Below are positions 12,590 through 24,034 of a stretch of 64,000 nucleotides of DNA, in pieces (position 1 is the first letter of the stretch; every line of letters starts with the position of its first letter). The translations under genes and the position numbers were made by a program. The notes beneath the pieces were generated by a model. It was not told where the DNA came from and searched no databases. It saw only the letters and a program-made list of their open reading frames with translations. The DNA comes from Ascaphus truei (taxonomy: Eukaryota; Chordata; Amphibia; Anura; Ascaphidae), in the NCBI GenBank assembly GCA_036426205.1, contig CM071574.1:15955698-16019697 (forward strand). Direction: 5' to 3'.

Positions 12590-13024
12590 TTAACCCAACC
12601 CATTGATTATGTATGTTTTTGTATGGTGGGGTGATAATGCTGGGTCCGTTTGTAATTAAGATTTCCCCATTGCTACGGAGTGATGACGCTGCTATCTCAT
12701 GACTACAAGCATAGCTTGTAAACAAACCATCCATGCATGGACCGTCGCGTCACATCGTTCCTGACTTCCGTGTCGTCACTTCCGGCCAATCGAGCCGTGG
12801 CTGTGAGTTAATTGAAACGCAATGAGAGGCACTATATCAAGGGGGTCAGCATACTTTTCACTCTCTCTGACGAAGCGCCAACGAGGCGTGAAACGCGTAA
12901 GAGCTCCTCATTTTTCCTGACTGCACCATGATGTCCGAATAAAGAATAATTTTTTAACCACAAGCTGCTTTCCTGATCATTTATGGCTGTGCTCTGACAC
13001 ACTGCCTCCAGCAGAATACCCACT
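12590..13024 (+). mobile_element. Truncated 3' pLTR, right arm
   Basis: Same sense and sequence as 7680-8123 (GCTACGGAGTGATGACGCTG, hammerhead, CAGAATACCCAC), stopping at the right target duplication. It lacks the second half of the pLTR. Confidence 0.75.
12859..12906 (+). ncRNA. Hammerhead ribozyme motif in the right pLTR (best copy)
   Basis: Stem I CTCT (12863-12866), core CTGACGA (12867-12873), stem II GCGCC/GGCGT with AACGA loop, GAAA (12890-12893), self-complementary ACGCGT (12893-12898), cleavage triplet GTA ending at 12899, then AGAG (12900-12903) pairing with CTCT. The predicted cut is after A12899. Stem III is only A-U and C-G around a 2-nt loop. Such short stems in retroelement hammerheads are thought to act better as dimers, and the palindrome would allow that. 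One extra A separates the core from stem II. Confidence 0.7.
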
Positions 13025-13043
13025 TATCTCTTTCTTGCCCAGT
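13025..13043 (+). repeat. Right target-site duplication of the PLE insertion
   Basis: TATCTCTTTCTTGCCCAGT, identical to 2345-2362 except for one added C. Confidence 0.8.
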
Positions 13044-13359
13044 CTTCTTTCATAATTTGACCTTTTTTACAGCAGTGGTTCTCTGCCTTCTTTGAGCAGA
13101 GGCACTCCTGAAGGATTGTTTAAATCTCAAGGCATCCCTGTTATTTAGACCTCACATTCCCTCCTCGTTTTCACCCAACATGCTAACCGTTCCTTTTCAC
13201 ATGCACACACCCTCTTCACTGTCACATCATACTCTTCCTTTTACTCAACACACACTCCACATGTATCCCCTTCTCACAGAGCAGATTTACCCTCTTTCTT
13301 AATCAAAGATCACATCATCGCCCCCTTCCCTTACTTACACCACACACCTTCCTCCACCC

Positions 13360-15165
13360 CATGCAAAGCACCCCTCCCTACCTAATACATAGCCATCACA
13401 CATAACCTACCCACACAAAACCATCACATACCTGCCCACACACAGCCATAGCATGACCCCTACCCACACATGCCATCACATGCTCCTCCCCATCCACACA
13501 AAGCATCATCCATACCCCACCCACACAAAGTCATCACATATACTCCACCCACACAAAGCCATCACACATAGCCCACCCACTCAAAGCCATCACACATACC
13601 GTACCCAACAAAGCATCCAACATACCCCACCCACACAAAGCCATCACACATACCCCACCCACACAAAGCCATCCACACATAGCCACCCACACAAAGCCAT
13701 AACACCACCCTCACACAAGCCATCACATACCACACCCACAACAAACCATCACACTAAACACACACAAAGCCATCACACATACCCCACCCACACAAAGCCA
13801 TCACACACCCACCCACAAAGCCATCAACATACCCCACCCACACAAAGCCTCACACATACCCCAGCCCACACAAAGCCATCACAACATACCCCACCCACAC
13901 AAAGCCTCACACATACCCCACCCACACCAAGCAATCACACCTAGCCCACCCACAAAAAGCCATCACACATACCCCTACCCACAGCAAAGCCATCACACAT
14001 ACCCACCCACACAAAGCCATCACACATACCCCAACCACACAAAGCCATCACACTAACCAACCACACAAGCCATCACAAAACCCCATTCAACAAAGACATC
14101 AACACATACCCCATAAAACAAAGATCACACACCTAAACAAAGCATCAACATCCCCATAAACAAAGACATCCCATCCCCCATACAAAACAAAAGCCATCAA
14201 ACCCCATTACAAACAAAGCCATCAAACATCCAACAACACATCACACATACCCATACAAACAAAGCCATCACACATACCCACATACAAACAAAGCCATCAC
14301 ACATACCCCATAAAAACAAAGCCATCACACATACCCCATACAAACAAAGCCATCACACAACCCAAAAAAACAAAGCCATCACACATACCCCATATAAACA
14401 AAGCCATCACACATACCCCATAAAACAAAGCCCCATCACACATCCCCCTACAAACACAAGCCATCACACATCCCCCATACAAACAAAGCCATCAAACATC
14501 CCTATACAAACAAAGCATCACACATACCCCATACAAACAAAGCCATCACACATACCCATACAAACAAAAGCATCACACATACCCCAATAAAAAACAAAGC
14601 CAATCACAATACCCCATACAAACAAAGCAATCAAACATACCCCATACAAACAAAGCCATCACACATACCCCATACAAACAAAGCCATCACACATACCCCA
14701 TAACAACCAAAGCCATCAAACTTACCCATACAAACAAAGAACATAACACACTTACCTCATACAAACAAGCCATACCACATACCCCATACAAACAAAGCCA
14801 TCAACATTACCCATACAAAACAAGCCATCACACAATACCCCATACAAACAAAGCCATCACACATACCCCCATACAAACAAAGCATCACCTACCATAAAAA
14901 CAAAGCCATCACACATCCCCATACAAACAAAGCCATCACACATCCCCCATAAAAACAAAGCCATCACACATCCCCCATAAAACAACGCCATCACACTTAC
15001 CCCATACAAACAAAGCCATCACACTTACCCATACAAACAAAGCCATCACACTTACCTCATACAAAACAAAGCCCATTCACCTTACCCCATACAAACAAAG
15101 CCATCAACATACCTCATAAAAACAAAAGCCATCACACTTACCCATACAAACAACAAAGCCATCAC
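13360..15165. repeat. Minisatellite, ~22-28 bp unit, two sub-families
   Basis: Imperfect tandem units built on AAAGCCATCACACATACCCC. In the first part (to about 14040) the linker is CACCCACAC. In the second part (about 14070-15165) it is CATACAAACA. Units vary by frequent single-base loss or gain. The array lies about 320 bp right of the PLE end. Long open frames in it are a by-product of the repeat and are not genes. Confidence 0.9.
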
Positions 15166-15639
15166 AAGCTCTATTCCATTTTTTATTATTCACAAATTCG
15201 GTTGGAGTTAAAAAAAGTGACACTATTTTTTTTTCCATTTCAATATTTAAAAAATATGAAATTGGAGAAAAACAGAAAAAATCGAAAATTTGCACACAAA
15301 AAAGAAAACAAAGTTAGACAATAAACATTCAAAAAATGTAAATACAAATGAAAATGGTATTAAAGTGAAATAATATTTCAAATGATAGGAAATATATGCG
15401 AATCAATTTTAAAAATATATTGGGAGAATTTTAAAGTTCCAAAAATGATGAAAATAACCCTGCAAATCAAATTTTCTACGTTTGCCCATCTCTACTTGTA
15501 CCGTTCTAAAGAAACACAATACACAATAAGGGCCAAGCAGTGCATGCCACCGCAGTGGATCCAGCATACTATAATGTTTGGTCTGAATCCTACGGTACAG
15601 GTACACAATAAGTCAGACTAGGGGCCCATTCTAGAGGCT

Positions 15640-16035
15640 TTGAGTTATGGCCAGGTATGGGGTGCCGGTATCTCCGTGCATTTAATGTCCCGTCACGTGA
15701 AGCGGGTGATTTAAACAATGCAGAGGAGAGATCCGGCACACCTTACCGGGGCCGGTAACCGGGAAGCAGGGACCTGAATTAATGTTTTTTGCTCAGGAGG
15801 CCTCTGCTTCAATACTCGTGTTAAACTAAAATACATTGGTGGTTGCTGTGAATCCCGGATTGGATTCTTTAATCCGTCCACAGGTTGTGAAATTTGTGGA
15901 GTGTATTGGTATAATAATATAAAATCCACAAACCACGATATCGCCTTTTTGAGATTGATCCGCTGAAATCCAAGGACCATAGAAACCGTCCGATCTGCCG
16001 CAGATTCAAATTCCCCTCAAAAATGTGCCCATCTC
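15640..16035. repeat. Second copy of the repeat at 1905-2275
   Basis: Shares GATTGGATTC, a TATTGG...ATAATAA block, TTTTTGAGATTG, the closing ATCCAAGGACC-like segment and CCATCTCTAC with the copy before the PLE. Identity is partial and the family is not recognised. Confidence 0.45.
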
Positions 16036-16359
16036 TACAAATGTTTGCTAATACTATGGGGGTGTGAAAATTAGGAGAAAATTGATGCCAATTGCGTCAC
16101 TTTCATCTTGCATTTCTGGTGTCAGTGTACAGAAAACTGTCTTTTAGTTTCTTTGATAAGTTGGGGCATTCTTACCCCTGTTCTCATTACTTTCTAGCAG
16201 GGAGACTTAAATAACTCCTATGTTTTCGTGTGTTCCTTTAATGTTGGTGAAGTGAATATGCATCATAAGATATACAACAGTAAAATAAAAAAGCAGAACG
16301 AAAACTTGGGCATTGTGTAACAACGCAAACCATTACTAAAATAATATTTGTGTTTACAG

Positions 16360-16526
16360 GAAAGGCTTCCATTGACCCACACAGCTCAATCTCATTCATT
16401 TGGAGGCCATCATAGCTATCTAACAAAACGACATGCCAGCTGTCTCCAGGAGATTTGTATTTTATTGCTACGACGAATTTATCAGAAATATTAGACGTTT
16501 TTCAAACCAGAAGCCGGCATTTACAG
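16360..16526 (+). CDS. PARP14/15-like gene, macro-domain exon 4 (frame lesion)
   Basis: Acceptor TTTACAG ends at 16359 and donor ACAG|GTAAAC starts at 16527. Entering in phase 1, the exon reads GKASIDPHS and so continues IGTG from 1529, as in IGTGNAGxxP of PARP15. Leaving in the phase that the next exon needs, it reads RRFVFYCYDEFIRNIRRFSNQ, which resembles the last strand and helix of the macro domain (VKVVIFxPELLNIFY). The two frames differ by one base: 167 bp is present where 168 would fit. TAG at 16413-16415 ends the first frame and TAA at 16421-16423 lies in the second. One added base cannot remove both stops. The gene is either damaged here or the consensus has more than one error. Confidence 0.55.
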
Positions 16527-17099
16527 GTAAACCAGGGCTGATTGCAGTCTGTTTTATACTATTCAGCAGCTCGGTCAAAAAGTCAGTTGTTGTTTTTTAC
16601 ATATCTCCTGATCCAGCCGTAGATTACTCTTGCACAATGAAAGGAGCCTGTGAGAGCCACGGCAGAAGGAACAAAGGGGAGATCACTTAGCTTCGATATG
16701 TAGTATTGGCAAGCAATCCCTATCTTTCATCCAGGCAATGGCAGTTACTTGGGACCGCGCTGCATACTCTGTATTGGGCTTAGTGGATACTGGCAAATGC
16801 GAGTGGGAACCTAAACCAACACGAATTTCCCCTAATGTTGTCTGCCCTGCTACATCCTACACCTACCTCGGGAACAATGCCTTCAAATTGTAATAAATAT
16901 TGATCTGTCGTAGTATAGGTGTCATCCAGATAGCAGTGGTGTGAAAAGTGTGTCATTAAGTTTTAGAGTACATTGATATATGTGAAATGACATTACGTTT
17001 GTAATCTGCCTAATTACAATGATAAAATATTGCCCCAAGTGGCTATTCATTTATATGCAAGTGTTTTCGATGTGCACATATTGATCTCTTCACAATAGT

Positions 17100-17570
17100 T
17101 TCATATTACGCAATCAGTTTATATTACATAAGTTATCTTCGCAATCAGGTTATATCGCCAATCAGTTATAGTTCGACAATCAGGTTATTAGCAATCAGTA
17201 ATTCACAAATCAGTTTATTCACTCATTCAGGTTCTATTCAATCAGTTTATGTTTATATTCACAATCAGTTTATATTCACAATCAGTTTATATTCACAATC
17301 AGTTTATATTCACAATCAGTTCATATTCACAATCAGTTCATATTCACAATCAGTTATATTCACAATCAGTTTATATTCACAATCAGTTTATATTCACAAT
17401 CATCATATTCACATCCGTTATATTCACAATCAGTTATATTCACAATCAGTGTATATTCCACAATAGTATTTCACAATCTTATTACAATCAGTTTATATTC
17501 ACAATCAGTTTATATTCACAATCAGTTTATATTCACAATCAGTTTATATTCACAATCAGTATTCTTTTGC
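17100..17570. repeat. 17-bp minisatellite (TATTCACAATCAGTTTA)
   Basis: About 25 units, near-perfect in the middle and right part and degraded at 17100-17240 and 17400-17480. Because 17 is not a multiple of 3, the 120-codon open frame cycles through frames and encodes a low-complexity FTISLYSQSVYIHNQ peptide. It is not a gene. It lies in the PARP intron. Confidence 0.92.
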
Positions 17571-18559
17571 TCCTGCAGCATGAAAGCGTTTGGCTGATGG
17601 AACTGATCTAGCAATTGCCCCTCTATCGTTCAATGTGAAAAGTGCAACTATTATATAATGTCAAATGCTATCAAAATGATGATAGAATTGTAGAGTTTCA
17701 ATAATCCCTTTTAGAACAAGCAAATGTAACATGTGTAAGGGAATTTAAATGACTTTGTCTCTCAATGATTACACAAATGTGAATTAGAAATAGAAATGGA
17801 CCATTTCGGATTTCAGCAAAGCCCTCAAAATACAAATAACTTAGGGGCCACATTCAGTGACCCTCGGGCAAGGTGGGTGGACTGGGAGTAAGAGCAGGAC
17901 CACTGCTTTAAAGCTATTATCTGTATTCATATTTACATTTCGTTTTCAAATATTTATTTTTAGGTTGTGCAGCAACAAACGCATAATTCAAGTAAGTACA
18001 CAACAGGTATTTTGTAATAAATTCTGCGTGGGTACATATTTGTTCAGTATTTCATCATAAGTCACTGTAAAGGAGCACAGACAACTTATTATAATGCAGA
18101 GACTCAGAAATAGCGCTGTAGTACTTTAAAGGAAAGAATGTTAAAAACATTTGTTAGATGGAGCTGATATATTAATCAAATATACAAGAATAATGGAATT
18201 GCTTAAATCATTCTACTAAAATATATTCACTATTTTATCATTATTGTTTTTCCCTTGTAAGAATACAGTGAATATTAATAAACAGGTATTTTTTTTTTTT
18301 TCCATTTTACATACTGTATCTGGAATAGGATTTGTTCCACTGTCATCCTTGACAGCTAGGGGGAGCCAGCTATCTATAAATGGCACGAAAGTCTAATTGT
18401 GACATACTCATGAAATTGTGTTATTGTTTTCTTATCCTTTTGTTCTCTCTTTGTAAAAGAAAATGTAGGGTTATTTATAAATCGAGTGAACGTGTTACTA
18501 TATCAGTTGCCTACTGGCTGAATGCAGGAATAAGTAATGATGTGTTTAGGGCCATCGAC

Positions 18560-19090
18560 AGAGGGGGACAGCTATGTGCTGACCTAGGCCCGGTGACTTA
18601 AGGTGCCCAGGCCCCCTCAGGTCATCCAAGCAGTAAAAATACACACACTCGTACATTTGTTGAGAAGGAGAGCGAATTAGGGCCTGGGCGGGAATAGAGG
18701 ATATTATAAGACTCTGCAGTGTGGGGAAAATGTGTTTTGCTGGCTGTACAGACAGTTGATTATACAGACAGACTACCTAGGATCCAGACCAGAGGTACTT
18801 ATTCCCTGTAGCCTTCATTATTGTGTGTGTATGGTATTGTGCCCTGTGTGTTTATTGTCTGTCCCTGTCCTAGTGTCTATTTGTGTTAGTGACCATAACC
18901 CCAACCACCTTCTTTCTTTCCCATCCCCCCCCCCCCCCCTCCGACATATCCCACCTGGTCCATACCTATAATATGTAGCCAATACTCCTCTCATAACACC
19001 CCACCCCCCTCCCATGCAAGGGCCCGATCCCTCTGCCTCAGGACTTGAAGGGCCCCTCCGCAAAATTCCACAGGCCCATGTGCCATATTG
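18560..19090. repeat. Unclassified interspersed repeat in the PARP intron
   Basis: Begins near GGGCCATCGACAG and ends near CCACAGGCCCATG, with CCCAGGCCCC and GGGCCCC words near both ends and a C14-type tract at about 18926. No coding motif. Its limits are estimates. Confidence 0.3.
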
Positions 19091-19841
19091 GACCTACAGA
19101 ACTCAATTTAATAAAAGCTAACGACATGCTCTTGCCTTATTTATGTTCTCAGCTTTGCATTATCTGACATGTCTGTATCGTAATAATGATTTCATTATGT
19201 TTCCAGCATAATTCTGTACAATTACACATACAGTATACATTTATTAATAAAACAAACCTAGCCAGGGGGAATTTAACTTGCCTTTGCATTATTGATGATG
19301 GGGCATTTTAATTACAGGCAATGGATGTTAAAAAAAAATTGCAGTTGACTATTTGTGCATATAATCTGAAAAAAAAAAGAAGAAAACAGACGCACTGAGA
19401 AGACATGGGCCATACAGTACAACAAATCTTGTTACACTCTTGCATGGGTTAGCTAAAATCAGAATGTGTGGTAACAGAAATGCCTAAAAATGCTATGACG
19501 ACTACAAATGGTTGCTTCATTTATTAGCATGATAAGATTTGACCACAATGTCATCTCTTTCTGTATTACTTGCAAGCAGTTCCAGAGCAATTAACCAAGT
19601 AGGATGCATTTATCACACTGCTATGAGTATTGCTCCAGAAACACGTACAACAATTTGGTTCTCTGCTTGTTTCACTTCTCTCTCAACGCATTTTGAGATG
19701 AGCTATTTTCTTTACTTGAGACAAGAGGTCAAGCAAACTGTCCCACCAACCCTGGGGCATGTTTCCAACCATAAGCCAGATGTAGTTCTTCTGTTTTTAT
19801 TGGTTGCAGTGCTCCTCAATATAAACGTTCTAATATTTCAG

Positions 19842-19987
19842 TAATAATTGACATCCCATCTTCATGGGCAGACATGAGCCCAAAGGACTTCATGGCAGTA
19901 AGGCTGCAAGAGGATTGTCGTGAATTTGAAAAAGTTGCAAAGAATTTCCATAAAACAAGTCGGAATAAATCAATCCAAGTGATTAAG
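19842..19987 (+). CDS. PARP14/15-like gene, ART domain exon 1
   Basis: Acceptor ATATTTCAG ends at 19841. Entered in phase 1, it leaves in phase 0 at AAG|GTACAT. It encodes SSWADMSPKDFMAVRLQED and then a segment ending RNKSIQVIK. This matches the start of the PARP14/15 catalytic domain (W-[TA]-DM...V.L......Y...F), upstream of the KIERIQ segment. The exon links the macro domain directly to the catalytic domain, with no WWE module between. Confidence 0.85.
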
Positions 19988-20149
19988 GTACATTTAAAGG
20001 TGACTCAAGTTTCTAAACTTGAATTTTAATCAACTCTTATAGAAATAAAGATAATCCAGCTGTATATGGTGCAGAAACAACATTTTCTTACCGTTTTTAT
20101 GCGTCTTTCATGACAAAACAGACATCAAAAAAGTTATGGCGGGTAACAA

Positions 20150-20650
20150 AAATTACACAAACCCAGGGTCGCCCTTAGGCTTTACGGGGCCCAAGGCAGC
20201 ATGCTGGCAGCAGGGCCCACCATGTAAAAACAAAAGGGGGGAAGGGACTTGCCTAGGCCAGCAGCACTCCTCCGGCAGTGTCACGGTGTCATGTGACATC
20301 ACATTGCCATGGCAACACGATGATTCAGGAGGCGGCCCACTGCGAAGAATGTAAGAGCACACACACACACCACCCCCACGCCCCCACACCTACCCCTCTG
20401 CCGGTCCTGAGGCACCGTGCTTCCTTCTCCTTTCAGCGCCGGGATTCAACTTTCGATCAGTGGGGGGAGTTGGAGGGGGATGGGGCCCGTGCTCCCTCCT
20501 CCAGATCTCCCCCACCCCCCATTCGGGTGAAAGTTGGATCTTGTGTCGACAGAAGGGAGTACGTGGTCCCTGGAGGTGCGTGGCCCGAGGCAGCCATCTT
20601 TCTCACCATGCCCTAAGGATGGCCCTGCCGGCTTCCACCATACAGTAAAT
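20150..20650. repeat. GC-rich interspersed repeat in the PARP intron
   Basis: Runs from GGGTCGCCCTTAGGC to CTAAGGATGGCCCTGCCGG. The ends are roughly inverted (AGGGTCGCCCTTAGG / CTAAGGATGGCCCT). It contains TGACATCACATTGCCATGGCAAC, a word also seen at about 38408-38430 and 49370-49395. Probably a non-autonomous DNA transposon. Confidence 0.45.
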
Positions 20651-21282
20651 AATAATACCATGATAAAAACACGACCATTCCCGTAAAATAAATTCCCCTT
20701 CCTAACATTCGTATATAAGACTGGAAATATTACAATTCAGTTTCCTGTGAAGTTGAACATGTTATCTGTCAGTAGCACAGGAGATATGGTATAAAGTAAA
20801 GAAAATGATGTGTCACTTTTCAATAGAGTTGAGAAAAATTGGGCGTGTGAAATCAGAACCTTTCTTACATTCCAAAACCAATCACAAACCCAAAACTTAC
20901 CCCCCCCCAATATTTTTAGAACCAAAACCATAACCCGAAAATTAATTTGAACTATAACCAGAACACCACGCCATGTGCCATCTCTGTGTTTCTGCCCATA
21001 TCTTTTTCATTATTGAAAGTTTTACAATAATTTTCGTTTCTGAATTGTTTAGCCATTTTCCCGCTTTGCTATGCCATGTTAGCATTTTCGTGTTTATTTT
21101 GAGTTTTTTACATCATTTGGTAAAAATCTAAAACCAAACACATCAAGTTTTTGCAAAACCAGAACCAAAGTGCACACAAAAATTGGAACCAATATCCCAT
21201 ATCCAAAATCAAAACAACATTTATTTTAGAACCAAAACGCGAGCGAAAGTGCCCACCCTTTCTTTTCAACTTTGTTTGTTAG

Positions 21283-21457
21283 ATTGAAAGGATTCAGGAC
21301 GAGAAGCAATGGCAAAGTTACTCAATTAAAAAACTGTCCATTGACCGGAAATACCCCAATCAGAAGAATAAACATCATTTATATCATGGCACCAGTTTTG
21401 ATGCAACCAAGAAAATTAATCGACATGGATTTAACCGGAGCTTTTGTGGTAAAAATG
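21283..21457 (+). CDS. PARP14/15-like gene, ART domain exon 2 (catalytic His)
   Basis: Acceptor GTTAG ends at 21282; donor AATG|GTATGA. It enters in phase 0 and leaves in phase 1. It encodes IERIQDEKQWQSY, then LYHGTSFDATKKINRHGFNRSFCGKN. H of HGT is the first residue of the H-Y-[E/other] ART signature that binds NAD+. NRHGFNRSFCGKN is the nicotinamide-side loop typical of PARP14, PARP15 and PARP10-like enzymes. All residues expected in this block are intact. Confidence 0.92.
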
Positions 21458-22239
21458 GTATGATATACTAATTTGATATTTGTTTTTCCATGTTTAAAAC
21501 CCTAACTCTAAGGTGTACAAAACCCTCCCAAATGTGGATTTGTCATGTGTCCGTTTGAAAATGCAGCATTGCAGATTTAGCTATGAACAATGGTATGCTT
21601 ACAATTGCTGAAATGAAGCAGTACTTTTGTATTTGCTGGGCGTAGGTTCTCTTGGGCGCAGGATCCAGATGGTATATGGAAACAAATGGAAAAAACATAT
21701 ACCTGTAGTGTAATATGTTTTAACATGAATGGCACAATTTTTCTGTCGGATCTACAAAATTTGAACTCACATTTTGGTTATCTTGAGTTTTATGTTTGGA
21801 ACATTAATGTTGCAGAATAAATGGTCACTCAGCCTTAGCTTTGCTTCAGGTCTACTGTACTTTTCATGCAGGGAGACCAAAAAAATTATTTCGACTCTAT
21901 TTCTAATTGTGGACAGACAGACAGTACGATGTACTTTTTTTTTTTTTTTTTTTGGGCTACTGGTTTAAATTAATTATTTGTTTTGTTGGTTATTGCTTTT
22001 ATTTATTTCATTGATTGTTTGGATAGTGGTTTTATATGTTTAATAGTTTGCTTGGATAGTTGTTTATTTAATTGTATTGTTTTGGAATAACATAATTGTA
22101 GTAATTTTGTTATTTTGGTGGTAGATAATTATTTGTGATGTGTACTATTAGGCTATTTAGTTCTTTTATTGTTGGGGTGTTTAGGTGCTTGTGTATGTCT
22201 TTGATTATTGTTCATTTTTGGCCTTAATTATTTTTATTT

Positions 22240-22797
22240 GACCATTGAGTGATATATTGGCTTATCATGCCCATATTATATGGGTATGATATACCACTGA
22301 GCCAATCAATGGGTACAGGGTGGGTATAGTGGTACCGGGGTGGGTGATTATGCCCCCCTTTGGGTAGCGGGTGAGGGCGGGTTAACCCCTTAATTACTAT
22401 AGTAGTTATTAACAGCTAAGGTGATTAAGGGGTTAGGTGCCATTAGATTGTATATTTTCAGGTATTCTTGCTGGCATCGAAGGACATGGACCTACAGTAT
22501 GCTGACGAGGATGTCCTTCATGATGGCAGGGGTAAGTTGAACATTTTATTTACTTTATTAATGCTGGCTGGCTAGTGTTTTATTTAATAATGGGCAAATG
22601 CACTATTATCCATATGTGAATAATAGATTTTGCCCATTACTGTACTGTATGTGTTAGGGGGGGGGGTTGTTGGGGGTAGAGGAGGTGTATAGTAGGGTTT
22701 TTGTGTTTAAAAATATTTTTATTGTGGGTAGCGAGGATGGTTGAAGTTGGCATTTGGCTCTTGGTGGGTGTTTATACCAACCGGGTGGGTAGCAGGA
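22240..22797. repeat. Foldback-rich repeat block
   Basis: Contains a palindrome at about 22245-22310 (GATATATTGGCTTATCATGCCCATA against its complement). AACCCCTTAAT...ATTAAGGGGTT words occur at 22385-22433 and again at about 23085 and 23185. It looks like a non-autonomous DNA transposon that hosts the SINE which follows. Confidence 0.4.
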
Positions 22798-23055
22798 GGT
22801 GGAGGGAGTGGTTCAGTGAGTAAAGACACTGACTGGCACTGAGAGCTTGAAGCAGGGGAGCCTGGTTCAATTCCCGGTGTCGGCTCCTTGTGACCTTGGG
22901 CTCCTTGTGACCACTTTATCTCCCTGTGCCTCAGGCACTAAAAACATAGATTGTAAGCTCCACGGGGTAGGGACTTGTGCCTGCAAAATGTCTCTGTATA
23001 GCGCTATGTAAAGCTAGCAGCGCTATACAAGAACATGCTATTATTATAATTATTA
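22798..23055 (+). mobile_element. tRNA-derived SINE
   Basis: An A-box-like TGGTTCAGTGAGTA is followed by B box GGTTCAATTCC (22864-22874), the RNA polymerase III internal promoter of a tRNA-derived head. The 3' part has ATTGTAAGCTCCACGGGG and ends AGCGCTATACAAGAACATGC plus an ATTATT tail. A second copy in the other orientation lies at 31079-31322. Confidence 0.8.
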
Positions 23056-24034
23056 CTCATTACCTTAGCAGTATTAACCGCTAAGGTAATGAAGGGGTTA
23101 ACTCCACTTGAACCCCCCCCCATCCAAGGTCTTAACACCCAAGGGCCAAATAACACCCTCACCCACCCCCGCTACCCACAATAGTTAACCCCTTCATTGC
23201 CTTAGTGGTTAGCCACTACGGTAATGAAGTTGCCTGTAAATGCATTTTTATTGCATGGGAATTCATACCAGGGGCCTCCAGTTCTGATATTAATGGTTAT
23301 CAGGAGACCCACGGCATCAATCCGATGCAGGAAAAAAGCAATTTATTTTTCTAAGTCCCTCTCTCGCCGCCTTCTCTGCAGGTTCTCCCCAGCCTCACGC
23401 CATCTTTTCCTGGCGGGAGGATTTGGGGAGAAACTAAGCTAATCGAGGCTACTAGACTTGCATGAGTTTAAGAACCTGGCGATAAGTGGCTTATCACCGA
23501 TCAGCCGGCGATTTTTTTTGACGGCTGAAATTTGGGGCGATTTATGCCTTTATCGCCCACTTATCGAGGCTTTCTGAATAGCAGTAGGCATTTTGGCCGA
23601 TAAGTGCTTGATATGTTTTTTCCTTTTGTTTCCATAAACCATCTGGATCCTGCACCCAAGAGAACCTACGGTCAGCAATTGTTTTAGGCTGCAAGACATT
23701 TTATTAATTAAGTGACTCATTTAATTTTGGACTCTTCATCACGTGATTTTGTGTATTATCATCACTTGGTTATTATTAACTACCTATAAAATCCACATTT
23801 AGAGGTATGATATAGTGTTAGCGCTTGTATATGCTTTTTCTTCCACAGTACTTTTGTATGTGGCTGTTCCAGGGCCATATTTACTCAACTGAGCCAAGAC
23901 ATAAGGCACTTTAAAGACCATTAACTAGATCTTAGCATTAATGTCTCTGTCATACCTCAGTATATTGTGCAATGCCAATTTTTAATGGCAATCCAAGCCA
24001 TTTTGTTTTTGTGTGGTTTTTTTCTTTATTTTTT

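Larger units (their letters stand above)
2363..13024. mobile_element. Penelope-like retroelement (PLE), inverted dimer
   Basis: The left half reads on the minus strand and the right half on the plus strand. The element body at about 3240-7330 is the reverse complement of about 8450-12590. Three pseudo-LTR (pLTR) blocks occur: 2363-3240 (-), 7680-8450 (+) and 12590-13024 (+, truncated). A partial minus-strand block lies at 7340-7604. Both bodies carry remnants of a PLE reverse transcriptase and a GIY-YIG endonuclease, the pair that defines canonical PLEs; the body order is RT, then GIY-YIG, then pLTR. The frames are broken by many 1-nt indels that differ between the arms. PLEs are known for head-to-tail and inverted partial copies. 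One flanking duplication argues that the dimer integrated as a unit. It sits in an intron of the PARP-like gene. Confidence 0.85.

Noticed and set aside
13453..13944. 163-residue open frame rich in His/Pro/Thr
   Set aside because: It is a translation of the minisatellite. The frame survives only because the unit lacks stops.
13453..15165. CRISPR-like array
   Set aside because: Units are contiguous and degenerate without unique spacers, and the context is a vertebrate intron.
17249..17611. 120-residue open frame of FTISLYSQSVYIHNQ repeats
   Set aside because: Product of the 17-bp tandem repeat. No start context, no homology.
19539..19844. 101-residue open frame before the ART exon as an extra exon
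   Set aside because: No similarity to PARP sequence. It runs through the acceptor in a different frame from the ART exon.
22798..23055. True tRNA gene (B box present)
   Set aside because: No cloverleaf or anticodon arm can be folded, and a second dispersed copy with the same non-tRNA 3' part shows it is a SINE.
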